The notes under the pieces are model-generated. The model saw only the letters and a program-made list of their open reading frames with translations, ran no database searches and was not told the origin of the DNA. Shown here in pieces: positions 18,675-27,625 of a stretch of 64,000 nucleotides of DNA; the first letter of the stretch is position 1; every line of letters starts with the position of its first letter. The translations under genes were made by a program, and so were the position numbers. This DNA is from SZUA-430 sp044220975 (GTDB taxonomy: Bacteria > Pseudomonadota > Alphaproteobacteria > Micropepsales > Micropepsaceae), in assembly GCA_044220975.1 (NCBI GenBank), contig JBGAPZ010000001.1:124001-188000 (forward strand), written 5' to 3'.

Positions 18675-19703
18675 ATGGCTGTTCGGCACCACTGGGTCGG
18701 CGTAACGGCAATTGTAGCCCTAGCGGCACAGTGCGCGTTGCCCGTGCATGCCGCCGCGCCCACAGCAGTTGTCGCGAAACCGGCTCAATTGGCTCCTCCT
18801 GCGATGAAAGAAGTGTCCCTATGCGATGGCGGCGGCGTCGTCCGGGGCTTCGTGCCCGCTAAGGCGACAAATAAGCCCCCGCCGGTTTTCCCTGAGTTCG
18901 ACGCATCGCACGACAGCGAAGGCTGGGTGCGAATCGGCTTCACGATCGATTCGGAAGGCTCGACCCGCAATGTGGTCGTACTTGATCGCATGGGGTCCGA
19001 ACGCATGATCTCGGCGGCGATCAGCGCGGTGAAGAATTGGGATTACAAGCCTGCAACCTTAAACGGCCAGCCCGCCGACCAGTTCAACAATACAGCCGAA
19101 GTTCTCTACGAGCTGCAAACCGGTCAAACCCGCGCCGTCCATGACAACGTCATCAAGCTCTACGAGACCGGCCGCGATCTCGTGAACAAGGGCAAATATT
19201 CCGAAGCGCTACCGTACATCCGTCACGCGATGATCGAGGACGGCCGCTATCTGGAAAAGCGGATCGCAAACCCAGCCAAGCGTCTACGCATCCGGCTTGA
19301 GGCCGTGGCCGGCAACCCCCGTTACGTCGCTTGCGCGCCTTCGCTGGCCGAGACCGATGACTTCGACCCGACCGGCACCGACCGCAAAGACCTGACTCGT
19401 ATTATCGGCAGCACAGTTTCGCTCCTAAAAAGCGTCACGCCCTATGTCCGCGCGGCACGCGTTACAGAACCGGCATCGGACGGCCAGCCCGGCGTTTGGG
19501 AGTACGATCTGATACGCAAAAAATTCTCGTTCACGTCGATCACGGGAACGTTGACGAAGTTTCGCGTGAACTGTGTCGTTCACCTGGTCGAAGACGACGT
19601 GAAGCTCGCGAACCAATGGTCCACGCCGGAATTCTCCGGGCCCTGTACTCTGCGCGTATGGGGTGAGCCGGGAACGACGTTCAAACTCGTCGAAGAGTGG
19701 TAA
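18675..19703 (+). CDS. Secreted protein with TonB C-terminal-like domain
   Basis: Function unknown. A signal peptide covers about residues 1–28 (hydrophobic VTAIVALAAQCALPVHA). Residues of roughly 70–140 resemble the TonB C-terminal fold: PVFPEF, then EGWVRIGFTIDSEGSTRNVVVLD, and the closing AISAVKNWDYKPA. Unlike true TonB there is no anchor plus proline-rich spacer, and the domain lies in the N-terminal half, followed by about 200 unmatched residues with paired cysteines. The ATG at 18675 follows AAAGGA; the longer frame from 18396 runs inside the monooxygenase gene. The stop nearly touches the convergent dps stop. Confidence 0.75.
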   Translation: MAVRHHWVGVTAIVALAAQCALPVHAAAPTAVVAKPAQLAPPAMKEVSLCDGGGVVRGFVPAKATNKPPPVFPEFDASHDSEGWVRIGFTIDSEGSTRNVVVLDRMGSERMISAAISAVKNWDYKPATLNGQPADQFNNTAEVLYELQTGQTRAVHDNVIKLYETGRDLVNKGKYSEALPYIRHAMIEDGRYLEKRIANPAKRLRIRLEAVAGNPRYVACAPSLAETDDFDPTGTDRKDLTRIIGSTVSLLKSVTPYVRAARVTEPASDGQPGVWEYDLIRKKFSFTSITGTLTKFRVNCVVHLVEDDVKLANQWSTPEFSGPCTLRVWGEPGTTFKLVEEW

Positions 19704-19704
19704 C

Positions 19705-20187
19705 CTAGCGGCCGAGCAGACTGCGCAACATCCATGCCGTCTTCTCGTGCACCTGCAGGCGCTGCGTTAGCAGATCCATTGTCTGCTGATCGCTAGCGCG
19801 TTCCGCTGCAGGAAAGGCGTCGCGGCACGTTTTTGCCACCGTCTCGTGCCCGCGCAGCAAGTTCTCGATCATCTGCGTCGCCGCAGGAACGCTCTCGTCT
19901 TCTTTGATCGCAGACAGCGACGTAAACGCCTTGTATCCGCCCGGTGCGAAATGACCGAGCGATCGAATGCGTTCCGCGATCAAGTCGACCGAATTCCAAA
20001 GCTCTGTATATTGCACCATGAACATCGCGTGTAGATCGTTGAACTGCGGTCCCGTGACATTCCAATGATAGTTGTGCGTCTTCAGATAGAGCGTGTAGGT
20101 GTCAGCCAAGACCCGTGAGAGCCCGTCCGCGATTTGCTTGCGATCCGACGTCGAAATGCCGATGTCCAAGGGGGTGTCCGTTGCCAT
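19705..20187 (-). CDS. dps: Dps family DNA-binding ferritin-like protein
   Basis: Oligomeric ferritin-like protein that stores iron by oxidising Fe(II) with peroxide and protects DNA. Ferroxidase residues of the family are visible: His41 in YHWN, His53, Asp68 and Glu72 in DLIAERIRSLG. The start at 20187 (MATDTP) has a good ribosome site GAGAGGA on the minus strand; the longer frame from 20217 has none. 160 residues is typical. Family members commonly respond to peroxide or stationary phase, but no such site was recognised here. Confidence 0.92.
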   Translation of the reverse strand: MATDTPLDIGISTSDRKQIADGLSRVLADTYTLYLKTHNYHWNVTGPQFNDLHAMFMVQYTELWNSVDLIAERIRSLGHFAPGGYKAFTSLSAIKEDESVPAATQMIENLLRGHETVAKTCRDAFPAAERASDQQTMDLLTQRLQVHEKTAWMLRSLLGR

Positions 20188-20315
20188 GATCTGATCCTCT
20201 CGTTGTGCGAACGACATAAGTCACGAAGCCACGAGTTTCCAGCCTAAACCGGGCCTTGGCGTTCCCCAGGTTTCAAACTACCGTCGCGCTCGATCGACAC
20301 TTCGGGAAAAGGCCC

Positions 20316-21122
20316 ATGATTGACCGCGTAGCACTAACCATCGACCAAGGCGTTGCCGACGTGCGCCTGGTACGTGCCGACAAGATGAACGCACTGGACG
20401 ACGCGATGTTCGAAGCGCTCATCGAAACCGGCACCAGGCTTAAGACCGAAAGCGGCGTGCGCGCCGTTGTCATCTCGGGCGAGGGCCGAGCGTTCTGCGC
20501 AGGCCTCGACATGGGTAACTTTCAGCGCACGGCCGCGGCCGGCCGCGAGGTCCGCGCCGAAGGCCGCTTGATGGCCCGCACGAACGGTATCGCGAACCGC
20601 CCACAATATGCGGCCTGGGTGTGGCGCGAAGTGCCCGTACCGGTCATCGCAGCCGTCCACGGTGTTGCCTTCGGCGGAGGTTTCCAAGTCATGTTGGGCG
20701 CCGACATCCGCTACGCGGCACCCGACACACGTTTCTCGGTGATGGAGGTTAAGTGGGGCCTGGTGCCCGACATGGCAGGCACGATCCTGATGCGAAGCCT
20801 GGTCCGCGACGACGTTATCCGCGAACTCACCTACACCGGGCGCATCTTTGAAGCGCCGGAGGCCGAACGTCTGGGCCTCGTGACCCGTATCACCGCCGAC
20901 CCGCGCGCGGCCGCACTCGAAACGGCGCGCGACATTGCGGGCAAGAATCCCGACGCGATCCGCGCAGCCAAGCGCATGTTCAACACACTACCGCTCGCAA
21001 CCGACGCGGAGGGCTTGATGGCAGAGTCGCGCGAACAGACAGCATTGGGCGGATCACCGAACCAAGTCGAGGCGGTCATGGCCCAACTGCAAAAGCGCGC
21101 ACCCAACTTCAAGGACCCCTAG
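20316..21122 (+). CDS. Crotonase family (enoyl-CoA hydratase/isomerase) protein
   Basis: Acyl-CoA-processing enzyme of the crotonase fold. The first oxyanion-hole segment is GRAFCAGLDMGNF near residues 60–72 and the second is AAVHGVAFGGGFQVMLGADIRYA. After it comes FSVMEVKWGLVPDMAG, where the glutamate corresponds to a catalytic position of many hydratases. ATG at 20316 is preceded by AAAAGG; the frame opening at 20256 lacks family sequence. The substrate is unknown. The stop abuts the GTG start of the exporter gene, so the two are probably co-transcribed. Confidence 0.85.
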   Translation: MIDRVALTIDQGVADVRLVRADKMNALDDAMFEALIETGTRLKTESGVRAVVISGEGRAFCAGLDMGNFQRTAAAGREVRAEGRLMARTNGIANRPQYAAWVWREVPVPVIAAVHGVAFGGGFQVMLGADIRYAAPDTRFSVMEVKWGLVPDMAGTILMRSLVRDDVIRELTYTGRIFEAPEAERLGLVTRITADPRAAALETARDIAGKNPDAIRAAKRMFNTLPLATDAEGLMAESREQTALGGSPNQVEAVMAQLQKRAPNFKDP

Positions 21123-22226
21123 GTGTCGAACGCAAACCTCGACGCCGGCGCGGAACTGCTTCGCCTGGCTTCACTCGACTCGATGGAAGGCATTACGCGC
21201 GCTGAGCCCTCCGCCCCGCCATCGATCCTGCGCTACCTTCCGCGTGGCGCACTGCTGCATGCAATCTATCCCGGCGTGCTTGTTGCCGCCACGATAGGCC
21301 TCGCAGCCACGTTCCTCTCCGACCACTACGGTGCGCCGGTCATGTTGTTCGCGCTGTTGATCGGCATGGCGTTCCATTTCCTGCATGAGAGCGGCCGTTG
21401 TGTTGCCGGGATCGAATTCACATCGCGAAACATACTGCGCACCGGCGTGGCACTACTGGGTGCGCGTATCACGCTCGATCAAATTGCAAGTCTGGGCGTC
21501 GTCCCCGTGGCGATGGTGGTCGTCGGTGTCACGACGACGGTGTTCGTCGGCCTGGCGTTGGCGCGCGCGCTCAAACTGAACTGGACGTTCGGCGTCCTCT
21601 CAGGCGGCGCGGTCGCAATCTGTGGCGTCGCCGCCGCTCTCGCCATCGCCTCGGTCCTGCCGCGAACAAGGGAAAGCGAGCGCGACACGATCTTGACGGC
21701 GGTCAGCGTGACCGCGCTCTCCACGCTTGCGATGATTATCTATCCGATCCTCGTCGGCGCGCTCGGTTTCGACCACCGTCATGCCGGCGTGTTCCTTGGC
21801 GGGACGATCCATGACGTCGCGCAAGTGGTTGGCGCCGGCTACATGATCTCGCCGGAAAGCGGCGACATCGCGACTTACGTGAAAATGCTGCGCGTCGCGA
21901 TGCTCTTACCTGTCGTGCTCGCGATTGCATTCCTTCTGTCGCGCAGCCAACCGGGCGATCGCCGGCCGGCAACGCTTGTCCCCTGGTTTTTGATCGCGTT
22001 CGCAGTACTTGTTGCCGTCAATTCGACGGACGTCGTGCCAAAAGCGGCTATAGACGCGATCACGAACGTCTCGCGTTGGTGCCTGGTTGCGGCGATCGCA
22101 TCGCTGGGGATGAAGACCTCGTTCAAGGAACTCTTCGCGGTCGGTTGGCGCCCTGTCGGCCTGATGGTTATGGAGACGTTGTGGATAGCACTGCTCGTTC
22201 TGGTAGCGGTGACGTGGTTCGTCTAA
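21123..22226 (+). CDS. YeiH family (UPF0324) putative sulfate exporter
   Basis: Inner-membrane protein with about ten hydrophobic segments, of the YeiH/UPF0324 family. Recognisable stretches are GVALLGARITLDQI, LSGGAVAICGVAAALAIASVLP, and GGTIHDVAQVVGAGYMISPESGDIATYVKMLRVAML. Starts with GTG immediately after the crotonase stop. A role as an exporter of sulfate or a related small anion is a family-level suggestion only. 367 residues is in range, with a hydrophilic N-terminal extension of about 40 residues. Confidence 0.85.
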   Translation: MSNANLDAGAELLRLASLDSMEGITRAEPSAPPSILRYLPRGALLHAIYPGVLVAATIGLAATFLSDHYGAPVMLFALLIGMAFHFLHESGRCVAGIEFTSRNILRTGVALLGARITLDQIASLGVVPVAMVVVGVTTTVFVGLALARALKLNWTFGVLSGGAVAICGVAAALAIASVLPRTRESERDTILTAVSVTALSTLAMIIYPILVGALGFDHRHAGVFLGGTIHDVAQVVGAGYMISPESGDIATYVKMLRVAMLLPVVLAIAFLLSRSQPGDRRPATLVPWFLIAFAVLVAVNSTDVVPKAAIDAITNVSRWCLVAAIASLGMKTSFKELFAVGWRPVGLMVMETLWIALLVLVAVTWFV

Positions 22227-22339
22227 CGAACCTCTAAGTGCACCCACGCGAGCCGAACACCCGCGGGATGTATCGAATTGACAACCTTCACACCCCCGCG
22301 AGACGCTGTCGGCTCTGTCCCCCGTGTAGGAGCTCTCCG

Positions 22340-23272
22340 ATGCGCCGCTCGTTGTCCGCCGCCGTTTTATTCTCGCTGAGCCTCGCCCCGGCGTTCGCCG
22401 ATGGCTCCCAGTTCCGCGACAGCGAGGGCCGCTTCACCGTCAACGTTCCCACTGGCTGGCAAACTGCGACGCCCGAACAAAAGGGCTCGCTCGCCGTCTT
22501 GATGGCCTCGCCCCGCGATGAGGCAAACAAGGATGTGGGGGGCGTATGCATGGTGATGGCCGATCCGACGCCACAAACGAAAGACATGGCGCAAGCCGAC
22601 CTTGACGAGGCATTCGCTCAAATCTTGACCGGGGATTTCTGGAAGCAATCGCTCGCGGCGGGCGGCCTAAAGGATGTCATCGTCCAAGACAGCGGGCAAA
22701 AGGTGCAGCGCGGCCGAAAGGTTTACTATTTCGTCGCTACCGCAACCATGAAGGACGCCGAAGGCGTGTTCGAAGCGACCAGCAAGCAGGTCGTCCACGT
22801 CGTTCCAGGAAGCCTTTACTTCGTGCAGTGTAGCGCAACGAAGACGGCCTATCCCGTGATGAGTCCAACCTTCGAGAAAATCTTCGCATCGTTCGAACCG
22901 CGCGTGAATGAACTTCTGGTCCAAGGCCCACGCAGTTCGCCCTCGGTGCTGACGCTGTTCTCCGCCCCGGGCTTTGATGGCGTCGCCCATGCGATCGCAC
23001 AGAACACGGCCAATATCCCGGCTCTGACGGGAAAGGACGTCGCGGCTGGTATCTCGGTGGTCGGTTATGGCGCATGGGAGATCTGCGAAAACGTAAACTT
23101 CACCGGCGCATGCCAAGTAATCGCGGCGACCGAAGCAGCCAAGCCCGGCCAGTTCATGCGCATCGGCTCAGTGCGCCGCCACGATACGCGGAACGATCCG
23201 AAGGCCGCCGCCGGCATCATCAGCGCCGGAACAAGCGCGACCTTCCGCGCAGCGTTGGACAAAGTGCGCTAA
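22340..23272 (+). CDS. Secreted protein with C-terminal beta/gamma-crystallin-like domain
   Basis: Unknown function. Residues 1–20 form a signal peptide ending in FADG. Residues 25–190 are an unrecognised domain starting FRDSEGRFTVNVPTGWQ, like many periplasmic PsbP-type folds. Residues about 203–280 read like a beta/gamma-crystallin Greek-key pair: LTLFSAPGFDG, a middle GISVVGYGAWEICE, and NVNFTGACQVI. An AGGAG site precedes the ATG at 22340. Single-gene unit. Crystallin-type domains often bind calcium, but the usual N/D-N/D-x-x-S/T-S motif is not obvious here. Confidence 0.7.
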   Translation: MRRSLSAAVLFSLSLAPAFADGSQFRDSEGRFTVNVPTGWQTATPEQKGSLAVLMASPRDEANKDVGGVCMVMADPTPQTKDMAQADLDEAFAQILTGDFWKQSLAAGGLKDVIVQDSGQKVQRGRKVYYFVATATMKDAEGVFEATSKQVVHVVPGSLYFVQCSATKTAYPVMSPTFEKIFASFEPRVNELLVQGPRSSPSVLTLFSAPGFDGVAHAIAQNTANIPALTGKDVAAGISVVGYGAWEICENVNFTGACQVIAATEAAKPGQFMRIGSVRRHDTRNDPKAAAGIISAGTSATFRAALDKVR

Positions 23273-23443
23273 CACGAGCTCTCACTGACCGCCTGCCGCT
23301 ATTCTAGAATGAACCGTACCGGCGGCTGGTGTAGGTCGGTGGGCATGTTGGCTGGGGCAGTAGGCATTGCAAGACGCGCAGAGCGATGCGGCGCGAACGC
23401 GCTGCCGGTGTAGAGTCATACGATTCCAGCGCTTGAGAGACAA

Positions 23444-23785
23444 ATGCCCGCCACTGTCACGCCTATTGTATTGCTCGCGATCTCGAACGTATTCATGACA
23501 TTCGCCTGGTACGGGCACCTGAAATACAAAGATCAGGCGCTCTGGCTCGTCATCCTGGCCAGTTGGGGGATCGCCTTCATCGAGTACTGCTTCGCCGTCC
23601 CCGCGAACCGCTGGGGCCACGCCACTTACTCGGCCGCCGAACTGAAGACGATGCAAGAAGTCATCACGCTTATCGTTTTCGCAGGATTCTCGTTCTTCTA
23701 CCTCGGCGAGGCGCTGAAATGGAATCACGCCGTCGGTTTCGCGATGATCGCGGGCGGCGCGTTCTTCGTCTTTAACAAGTGGTAG
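23444..23785 (+). CDS. DMT family protein (DUF486)
   Basis: Small inner-membrane protein of 113 residues with four hydrophobic helices, a half-size relative of drug/metabolite transporters (DUF486). Family text includes SNVFMTFAWYGHLKY, IEYCFAVPANRWG, and AELKTMQEVITLIVFAGFSFFYLGE. The substrate is unknown. The 172-base stretch upstream holds no gene that I can see. Confidence 0.88.
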   Translation: MPATVTPIVLLAISNVFMTFAWYGHLKYKDQALWLVILASWGIAFIEYCFAVPANRWGHATYSAAELKTMQEVITLIVFAGFSFFYLGEALKWNHAVGFAMIAGGAFFVFNKW

Positions 23786-23864
23786 TTGCAAGCGCGAACC
23801 GGCGCTGAGGTGCAGACTCCAACCCGAGCCGGTGATTCGACCGGCGGGGACCGGGGAGGGGACC

Positions 23865-25361
23865 ATGAAAGCGCTTCGGGCTGGCGTTGCCACTGTGTCG
23901 TTGCTGGTGCTTGCCGCCTGCGCCTCGCTGAGCGCGCAGACGAACCGCCCGCTCGAGACCGCGATCAACGGCCCCGCCTACCGCATCGACGCGATCCCTG
24001 ACAACACATCGGCCGAACTCTTCGTCGTGCTCTCGTTTTCGGGCGGCGGTAAGCGCTCCTCCGCGTTCGGCTACGGCGCGCTGACGGCCTTGCGCGAAAT
24101 CACGGTCGACTTCGGTCAAGGCCGCCGCAAGCTGACCGAGGAAATCGACGTCGTCACCGGCGTCTCCGGCGGCAGCTTCACAGCCTCGGCCTTTGCGCTC
24201 AAACGCGATGCGCTGTTCACGACCTATGTCGACGAGTTCCTGAAATACGACCTGAACAGCGACATCTTTGGGCTCTATCTGCTGCCATGGCGGTGGGATT
24301 GGTTGTTCAATCCGAACTGGGGCACCAACGACGAGATGGCCCGCATCTACGACGATCTCCTTTTCAAAGGGACTGACTACGGCGAACTCGCAAGGCTCGG
24401 CCGGCCGTTCCTAGGGGTTCAAGCAACCGACTTCGCGAACGAAGCCCCCTTCATCTTCACCCAAGATACCTTCGACTGGATCTGCTCCGACATTACGACG
24501 TATCCGGTGGCGCGCGCTGTCGCCGCGTCGAACGGGTTCCCAGTGCTGTTCTCGCCAATCAGCTTGCGCAACTACGCCTACGACGACACGCAGTCCTGCA
24601 CCCGGCCGAAGTGGATCGAGGCCTATGCGGGGATCGACGACGAACTCTCGCGCAGGCGCCACTTGGCAGATCTCGCGACGTCCTACCTCGACAAGCGCAA
24701 AAGCGCGTACGTCCATCTGCTCGACGGTGGCGTCTCCGACAACCTGGCGCTCCGCGGTTTCATCCAGCTACTGGCCCCGGTCAGTGAGGGCACCGCGGAA
24801 GACGAACGCATGAAGCGCATCCAACACGTACTGATCGTCAGCGTCGACGGCCAAGCCGAGCCCGACCGCGAACTATCCGACGTGCCTTACCTCGACAGCG
24901 TCTTCCGCGTGGTGGGGGCGGTGACATCGACCGTGATTGATCGTTATGGCTTCGAAACGTTGATCCACGCCCGCGAAATGACGGGCCGCCTCGCCGCAGC
25001 CTTCGCGCGCCGCGGATGCGCGCTCGGCGCGGACGGCAAGCCCGAAGCCTGCCGCAAGGTCGAACCGCACTTCGCCCACGTTTCATTAGCCGATCTGGCG
25101 GACGACGAAAGCCGCAAGCAATTGGCAGCTATTCCGACCGGCCTGACGATCGCAAACTCGAACGTCGACGCGCTGGTCCAAGCAGGTCACGACGCGATTC
25201 TTTGCGACCGCGACATGCGCGGCTTCTTCGCTGCACTGCCGAACGCCATGTTGCCGCCGGTGCCCGCGCGTTGCAGGCTTTATCGGCCGGGCTCGGAGGA
25301 AGTTAACGCAGAGGCGGCAAAACGCAGTGCCGAACGCGCATCGCGCGCTGTCACACCCTGA
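23865..25361 (+). CDS. Patatin-like phospholipase lipoprotein
   Basis: Probable serine esterase/phospholipase with a Ser-Asp dyad. A lipobox (LVLAAC, Cys19) suggests attachment to a membrane. The oxyanion GGGKR lies at residues 60–64, the nucleophile elbow GVSGG with Ser101, and the aspartate in DGGVSDN near residue 300. The ATG at 23865 follows GGGGAGGGG; the frame from 23832 has no signal peptide at its start. 498 residues. The 3' end overlaps the convergent TetR gene by 82 bases. Confidence 0.87.
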   Translation: MKALRAGVATVSLLVLAACASLSAQTNRPLETAINGPAYRIDAIPDNTSAELFVVLSFSGGGKRSSAFGYGALTALREITVDFGQGRRKLTEEIDVVTGVSGGSFTASAFALKRDALFTTYVDEFLKYDLNSDIFGLYLLPWRWDWLFNPNWGTNDEMARIYDDLLFKGTDYGELARLGRPFLGVQATDFANEAPFIFTQDTFDWICSDITTYPVARAVAASNGFPVLFSPISLRNYAYDDTQSCTRPKWIEAYAGIDDELSRRRHLADLATSYLDKRKSAYVHLLDGGVSDNLALRGFIQLLAPVSEGTAEDERMKRIQHVLIVSVDGQAEPDRELSDVPYLDSVFRVVGAVTSTVIDRYGFETLIHAREMTGRLAAAFARRGCALGADGKPEACRKVEPHFAHVSLADLADDESRKQLAAIPTGLTIANSNVDALVQAGHDAILCDRDMRGFFAALPNAMLPPVPARCRLYRPGSEEVNAEAAKRSAERASRAVTP

Positions 25362-25888
25362 TCGTGCCGAAGCCGTTTCCAGGCGTCGAAACTGAGCACG
25401 AGATCGAGTGCCCCGAGCAATGACTTGTCGTCCGCAAGCTTCGCCGGCAGCACGCCGCGCAAGGCCTGCGTCTGCATTCGCACAAGCGCCTTGTGTTCCG
25501 AGGTCAAAAACGGCGAGCGATGCCGGTGCGCATCGCCCGCGATCTTGAATGGCAACAGCCGCTCGAAAATCTGCGCCCGCCGGTCGATCAGTTCGCTAAG
25601 CCGCCCCCGCCAATCCGTTGCAGCGAACGGCTGCTCGACGATCGGCTGAATCTCCGCCGTCATCAGTTCGGAAATCGACGCGTGCAAACTGTCCATATCG
25701 GCGAAGTGCCGGAACACCGTGCGCAAACCGACGCCCGCTTCCTTCGCCACCTGCTCTGCGCTGGGATCGACATTCCCGGCTTCGACGAGCGCGAGCAAAG
25801 CCGTGACGATCTTGCGCCGGTTGTCGACCCCACGCGTCCTGCGGCCGTCGGTCTGCGGATCACGCTGCAACATCGGCCTTGCGTCCAT
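25280..25888 (-). CDS. TetR family transcriptional regulator
   Basis: DNA-binding repressor of about 202 residues. The helix-turn-helix SAEQVAKEAGVGLRTVFRHFADMDSL is near residues 43–68 and the C-terminal ligand domain is unassigned. Last gene of a minus-strand unit headed by the dehalogenase; its start overlaps the 3' end of the membrane-protein gene. Starts at 25888 or 25873 (ATG both) are possible. It is the natural candidate to bind the palindrome at 27626–27648 and so control its own operon. Confidence 0.85.
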   Translation of the reverse strand: MDARPMLQRDPQTDGRRTRGVDNRRKIVTALLALVEAGNVDPSAEQVAKEAGVGLRTVFRHFADMDSLHASISELMTAEIQPIVEQPFAATDWRGRLSELIDRRAQIFERLLPFKIAGDAHRHRSPFLTSEHKALVRMQTQALRGVLPAKLADDKSLLGALDLVLSFDAWKRLRHDQGVTARDARSALRFAASALTSSEPGR

Positions 25889-26264
25889 ATTCCAGCGCGG
25901 CAACGAAGGCGAGAACGACGACAGTAGCGAGCGCGCCCCACTGACCCGGCACGTCGTGCGGCAGCGGGCGCCAGACGAAGAGCAAGAACACGGCCAGCCC
26001 AGTCTGTACGGTGTGAATGAGCAGGAGCGGGCGAACGAAAGTGCGAAACTTGATGACGGCCGCGAAGTCTATCAAAGCAAAGCTCAACTGTTCACCGCCG
26101 ACTGCGGCGATGAACGAAAGCACGATTGGCGTCCCCTGCGAGATGTCGAGACCCGCGATTTGCATCAGGCCGCCGTCGGGCGCGAACATATGGATAGAGC
26201 CGCGCACCACATTGATGACGCCGAGCAGCGCGATGATGGCGATCGAAAGACGCGACGGTGCCAT
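25860..26264 (-). CDS. Small membrane protein of the dehalogenase operon
   Basis: Unrecognised protein of 134 residues with four predicted hydrophobic helices (IIALLGVINVVRGSIHMF, VLSFIAAVGGEQLSFALIDF, LLLIHTVQTGLAVFLLFVW, ALATVVVLAFVAALEYG). The ATG at 26264 overlaps the stop of the DUF1330 gene (TAATG), which implies translational coupling. The longer upstream frame is antisense-like and was not used. Function unknown; co-expression with the dehalogenase is inferred. Confidence 0.75.
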   Translation of the reverse strand: MAPSRLSIAIIALLGVINVVRGSIHMFAPDGGLMQIAGLDISQGTPIVLSFIAAVGGEQLSFALIDFAAVIKFRTFVRPLLLIHTVQTGLAVFLLFVWRPLPHDVPGQWGALATVVVLAFVAALEYGRKADVAA

Positions 26265-26686
26265 TACAGCGGCCCTGTACCGCGCTGGGCGACTTGTATC
26301 AGAAGTTGGCCAGCGAGACCGGCTTCCCGATGCACGCCGATTTTTGCAACGTGCGGCGACATTGCGATTTTCACGAAGGCTTCCGATGACGGGTATTCGA
26401 CCAGCGCGACCGCGTCCCACATCTCGTCGACTTGGCCGATGACCATCGATTTGATGTCGCCCATGAAGAGCACCTTGCCGCCGTTCTCGATCACGAACTG
26501 CAGCATTTCCATGCCGTAACGATTGTAAGCCGTGCGGCCGTCGCTACCGTCCACCGTGCCGTCTTTGTATTTCGCCTGATCTTTGAACTTGAGCAGGTTC
26601 AGCATCACGATCGGCGTGTTCGAGCCCTTAGAAACGGTCTCGGTCAACTGCTCGCCGGACGGATATACTGCGTTTTCAACCTTCAT
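26264..26686 (-). CDS. DUF1330-like domain protein
   Basis: A 140-residue soluble protein resembling the DUF1330 dimeric ferredoxin-like fold: PIVMLNLLKFKDQAKY, then GRTAYNRYG, and VALVEYPSSEAFVKIAMSP. Function of the family is not settled. It begins 8 bases after the dehalogenase stop; its GAGG ribosome site overlaps that stop. Middle member of the dehalogenase operon. Confidence 0.82.
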   Translation of the reverse strand: MKVENAVYPSGEQLTETVSKGSNTPIVMLNLLKFKDQAKYKDGTVDGSDGRTAYNRYGMEMLQFVIENGGKVLFMGDIKSMVIGQVDEMWDAVALVEYPSSEAFVKIAMSPHVAKIGVHREAGLAGQLLIQVAQRGTGPL

Positions 26687-26694
26687 AGCGCGCC

Positions 26695-27600
26695 TCAGTT
26701 CGTGCTGGTGATGAAACGATGAACGATGTCCACAAGGTCGCCGGACGCGTCCTCTTGCAAGAAGTGACCGGCGTCTTTGACGATCGTGTGCGGCTGCCCC
26801 TTCGTGCCGGGGACGCGATCTTGGAAAATGCGTTCGCCCCCTTTTGTCACGGGGTCGGAATCGCTGAACGCAGTGAGAAAGGGTTTATCGAAGCGGCCAA
26901 GGACTTCCCACGCAGCCTTGTTCTCGATAACCGACGCATGTTCAGGCGTTACCGGCACGAGAGCGGGGAAGCGGCGTGCGCCCGCCTTATACGTCTCGTC
27001 GGGAAACGGCGCTACGTAGGCGGCCTTCACAGCATCACTAAGCCCGTTCTTGGTACCCATCGCTAGAATTTCCCCGATCGGAAGCTCAGGGACAGATTGG
27101 CTAAAGTTTAGCCACTGTTTGAACCCGTCCGTCATGCCTGTGCCGACCGGAAGACCCGTGTTGCCCACGACGACACGCGCGAAACGTTCAGGAAACGCCG
27201 CAACCAGGCGCAACCCGATTAGGCCGCCCCAATCCTGGCAGAATAGTGTGATGTTCTGGAGCTTTGTGGCGATCAACCAATCGCTCATCCATTTTACGTG
27301 GCGTTCGAACGTGTAGTCGCTTTGCTCTGTCGGCTTATCGGATTTGCCGAAGCCAATCAGATCCGGCGCAACGGCGCGGTGACCCTTGGCGACGAGCCCT
27401 GTGATCATCTTGCGATAGAGAAACGACCAGGAAGGTTCGCCGTGCAGCATCAGAACCGGCGCCGCGTCGCGCGGCCCTTCGTCCACATAATGGAGGCGCA
27501 ACTCGGTCCCGTCCAAGTCGCGGATCGTCAAATAGTGCGGTGCAAACGGGTATTCCGGCAAATCGGCAAATCGGCTGTCCGGTGTGCGCAAGGCCTTCAT
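26695..27600 (-). CDS. Haloalkane dehalogenase (HLD-I type alpha/beta hydrolase)
   Basis: Probably hydrolyses a carbon–halogen bond to alcohol and halide. The N-terminus KALRTPDSRFADLPEYPF is a family signature. HGEPSWSFLYRKM is at residues 53–65, nucleophile Asp123 lies in CQDWGG with the halide-binding Trp124, a second candidate halide Trp163 in FKQWLNFSQ, the acid Asp247 or Asp249 in FSDSDP, and the base His279 in DAGHFLQED. The acid after strand 7 is the HLD-I order. 301 residues. First gene of a minus-strand operon with a GGAG ribosome site. Substrate range cannot be read. Confidence 0.85.
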   Translation of the reverse strand: MKALRTPDSRFADLPEYPFAPHYLTIRDLDGTELRLHYVDEGPRDAAPVLMLHGEPSWSFLYRKMITGLVAKGHRAVAPDLIGFGKSDKPTEQSDYTFERHVKWMSDWLIATKLQNITLFCQDWGGLIGLRLVAAFPERFARVVVGNTGLPVGTGMTDGFKQWLNFSQSVPELPIGEILAMGTKNGLSDAVKAAYVAPFPDETYKAGARRFPALVPVTPEHASVIENKAAWEVLGRFDKPFLTAFSDSDPVTKGGERIFQDRVPGTKGQPHTIVKDAGHFLQEDASGDLVDIVHRFITSTN

Positions 27601-27625
27601 AGGCGAACTCCAACGGGGCTTGAAT

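Noticed and set aside
25719..26519. 266-codon plus-strand frame across the TetR and membrane-protein genes
   Set aside because: The minus-strand genes carry clear family signals and coupled stops and starts; this frame has none.
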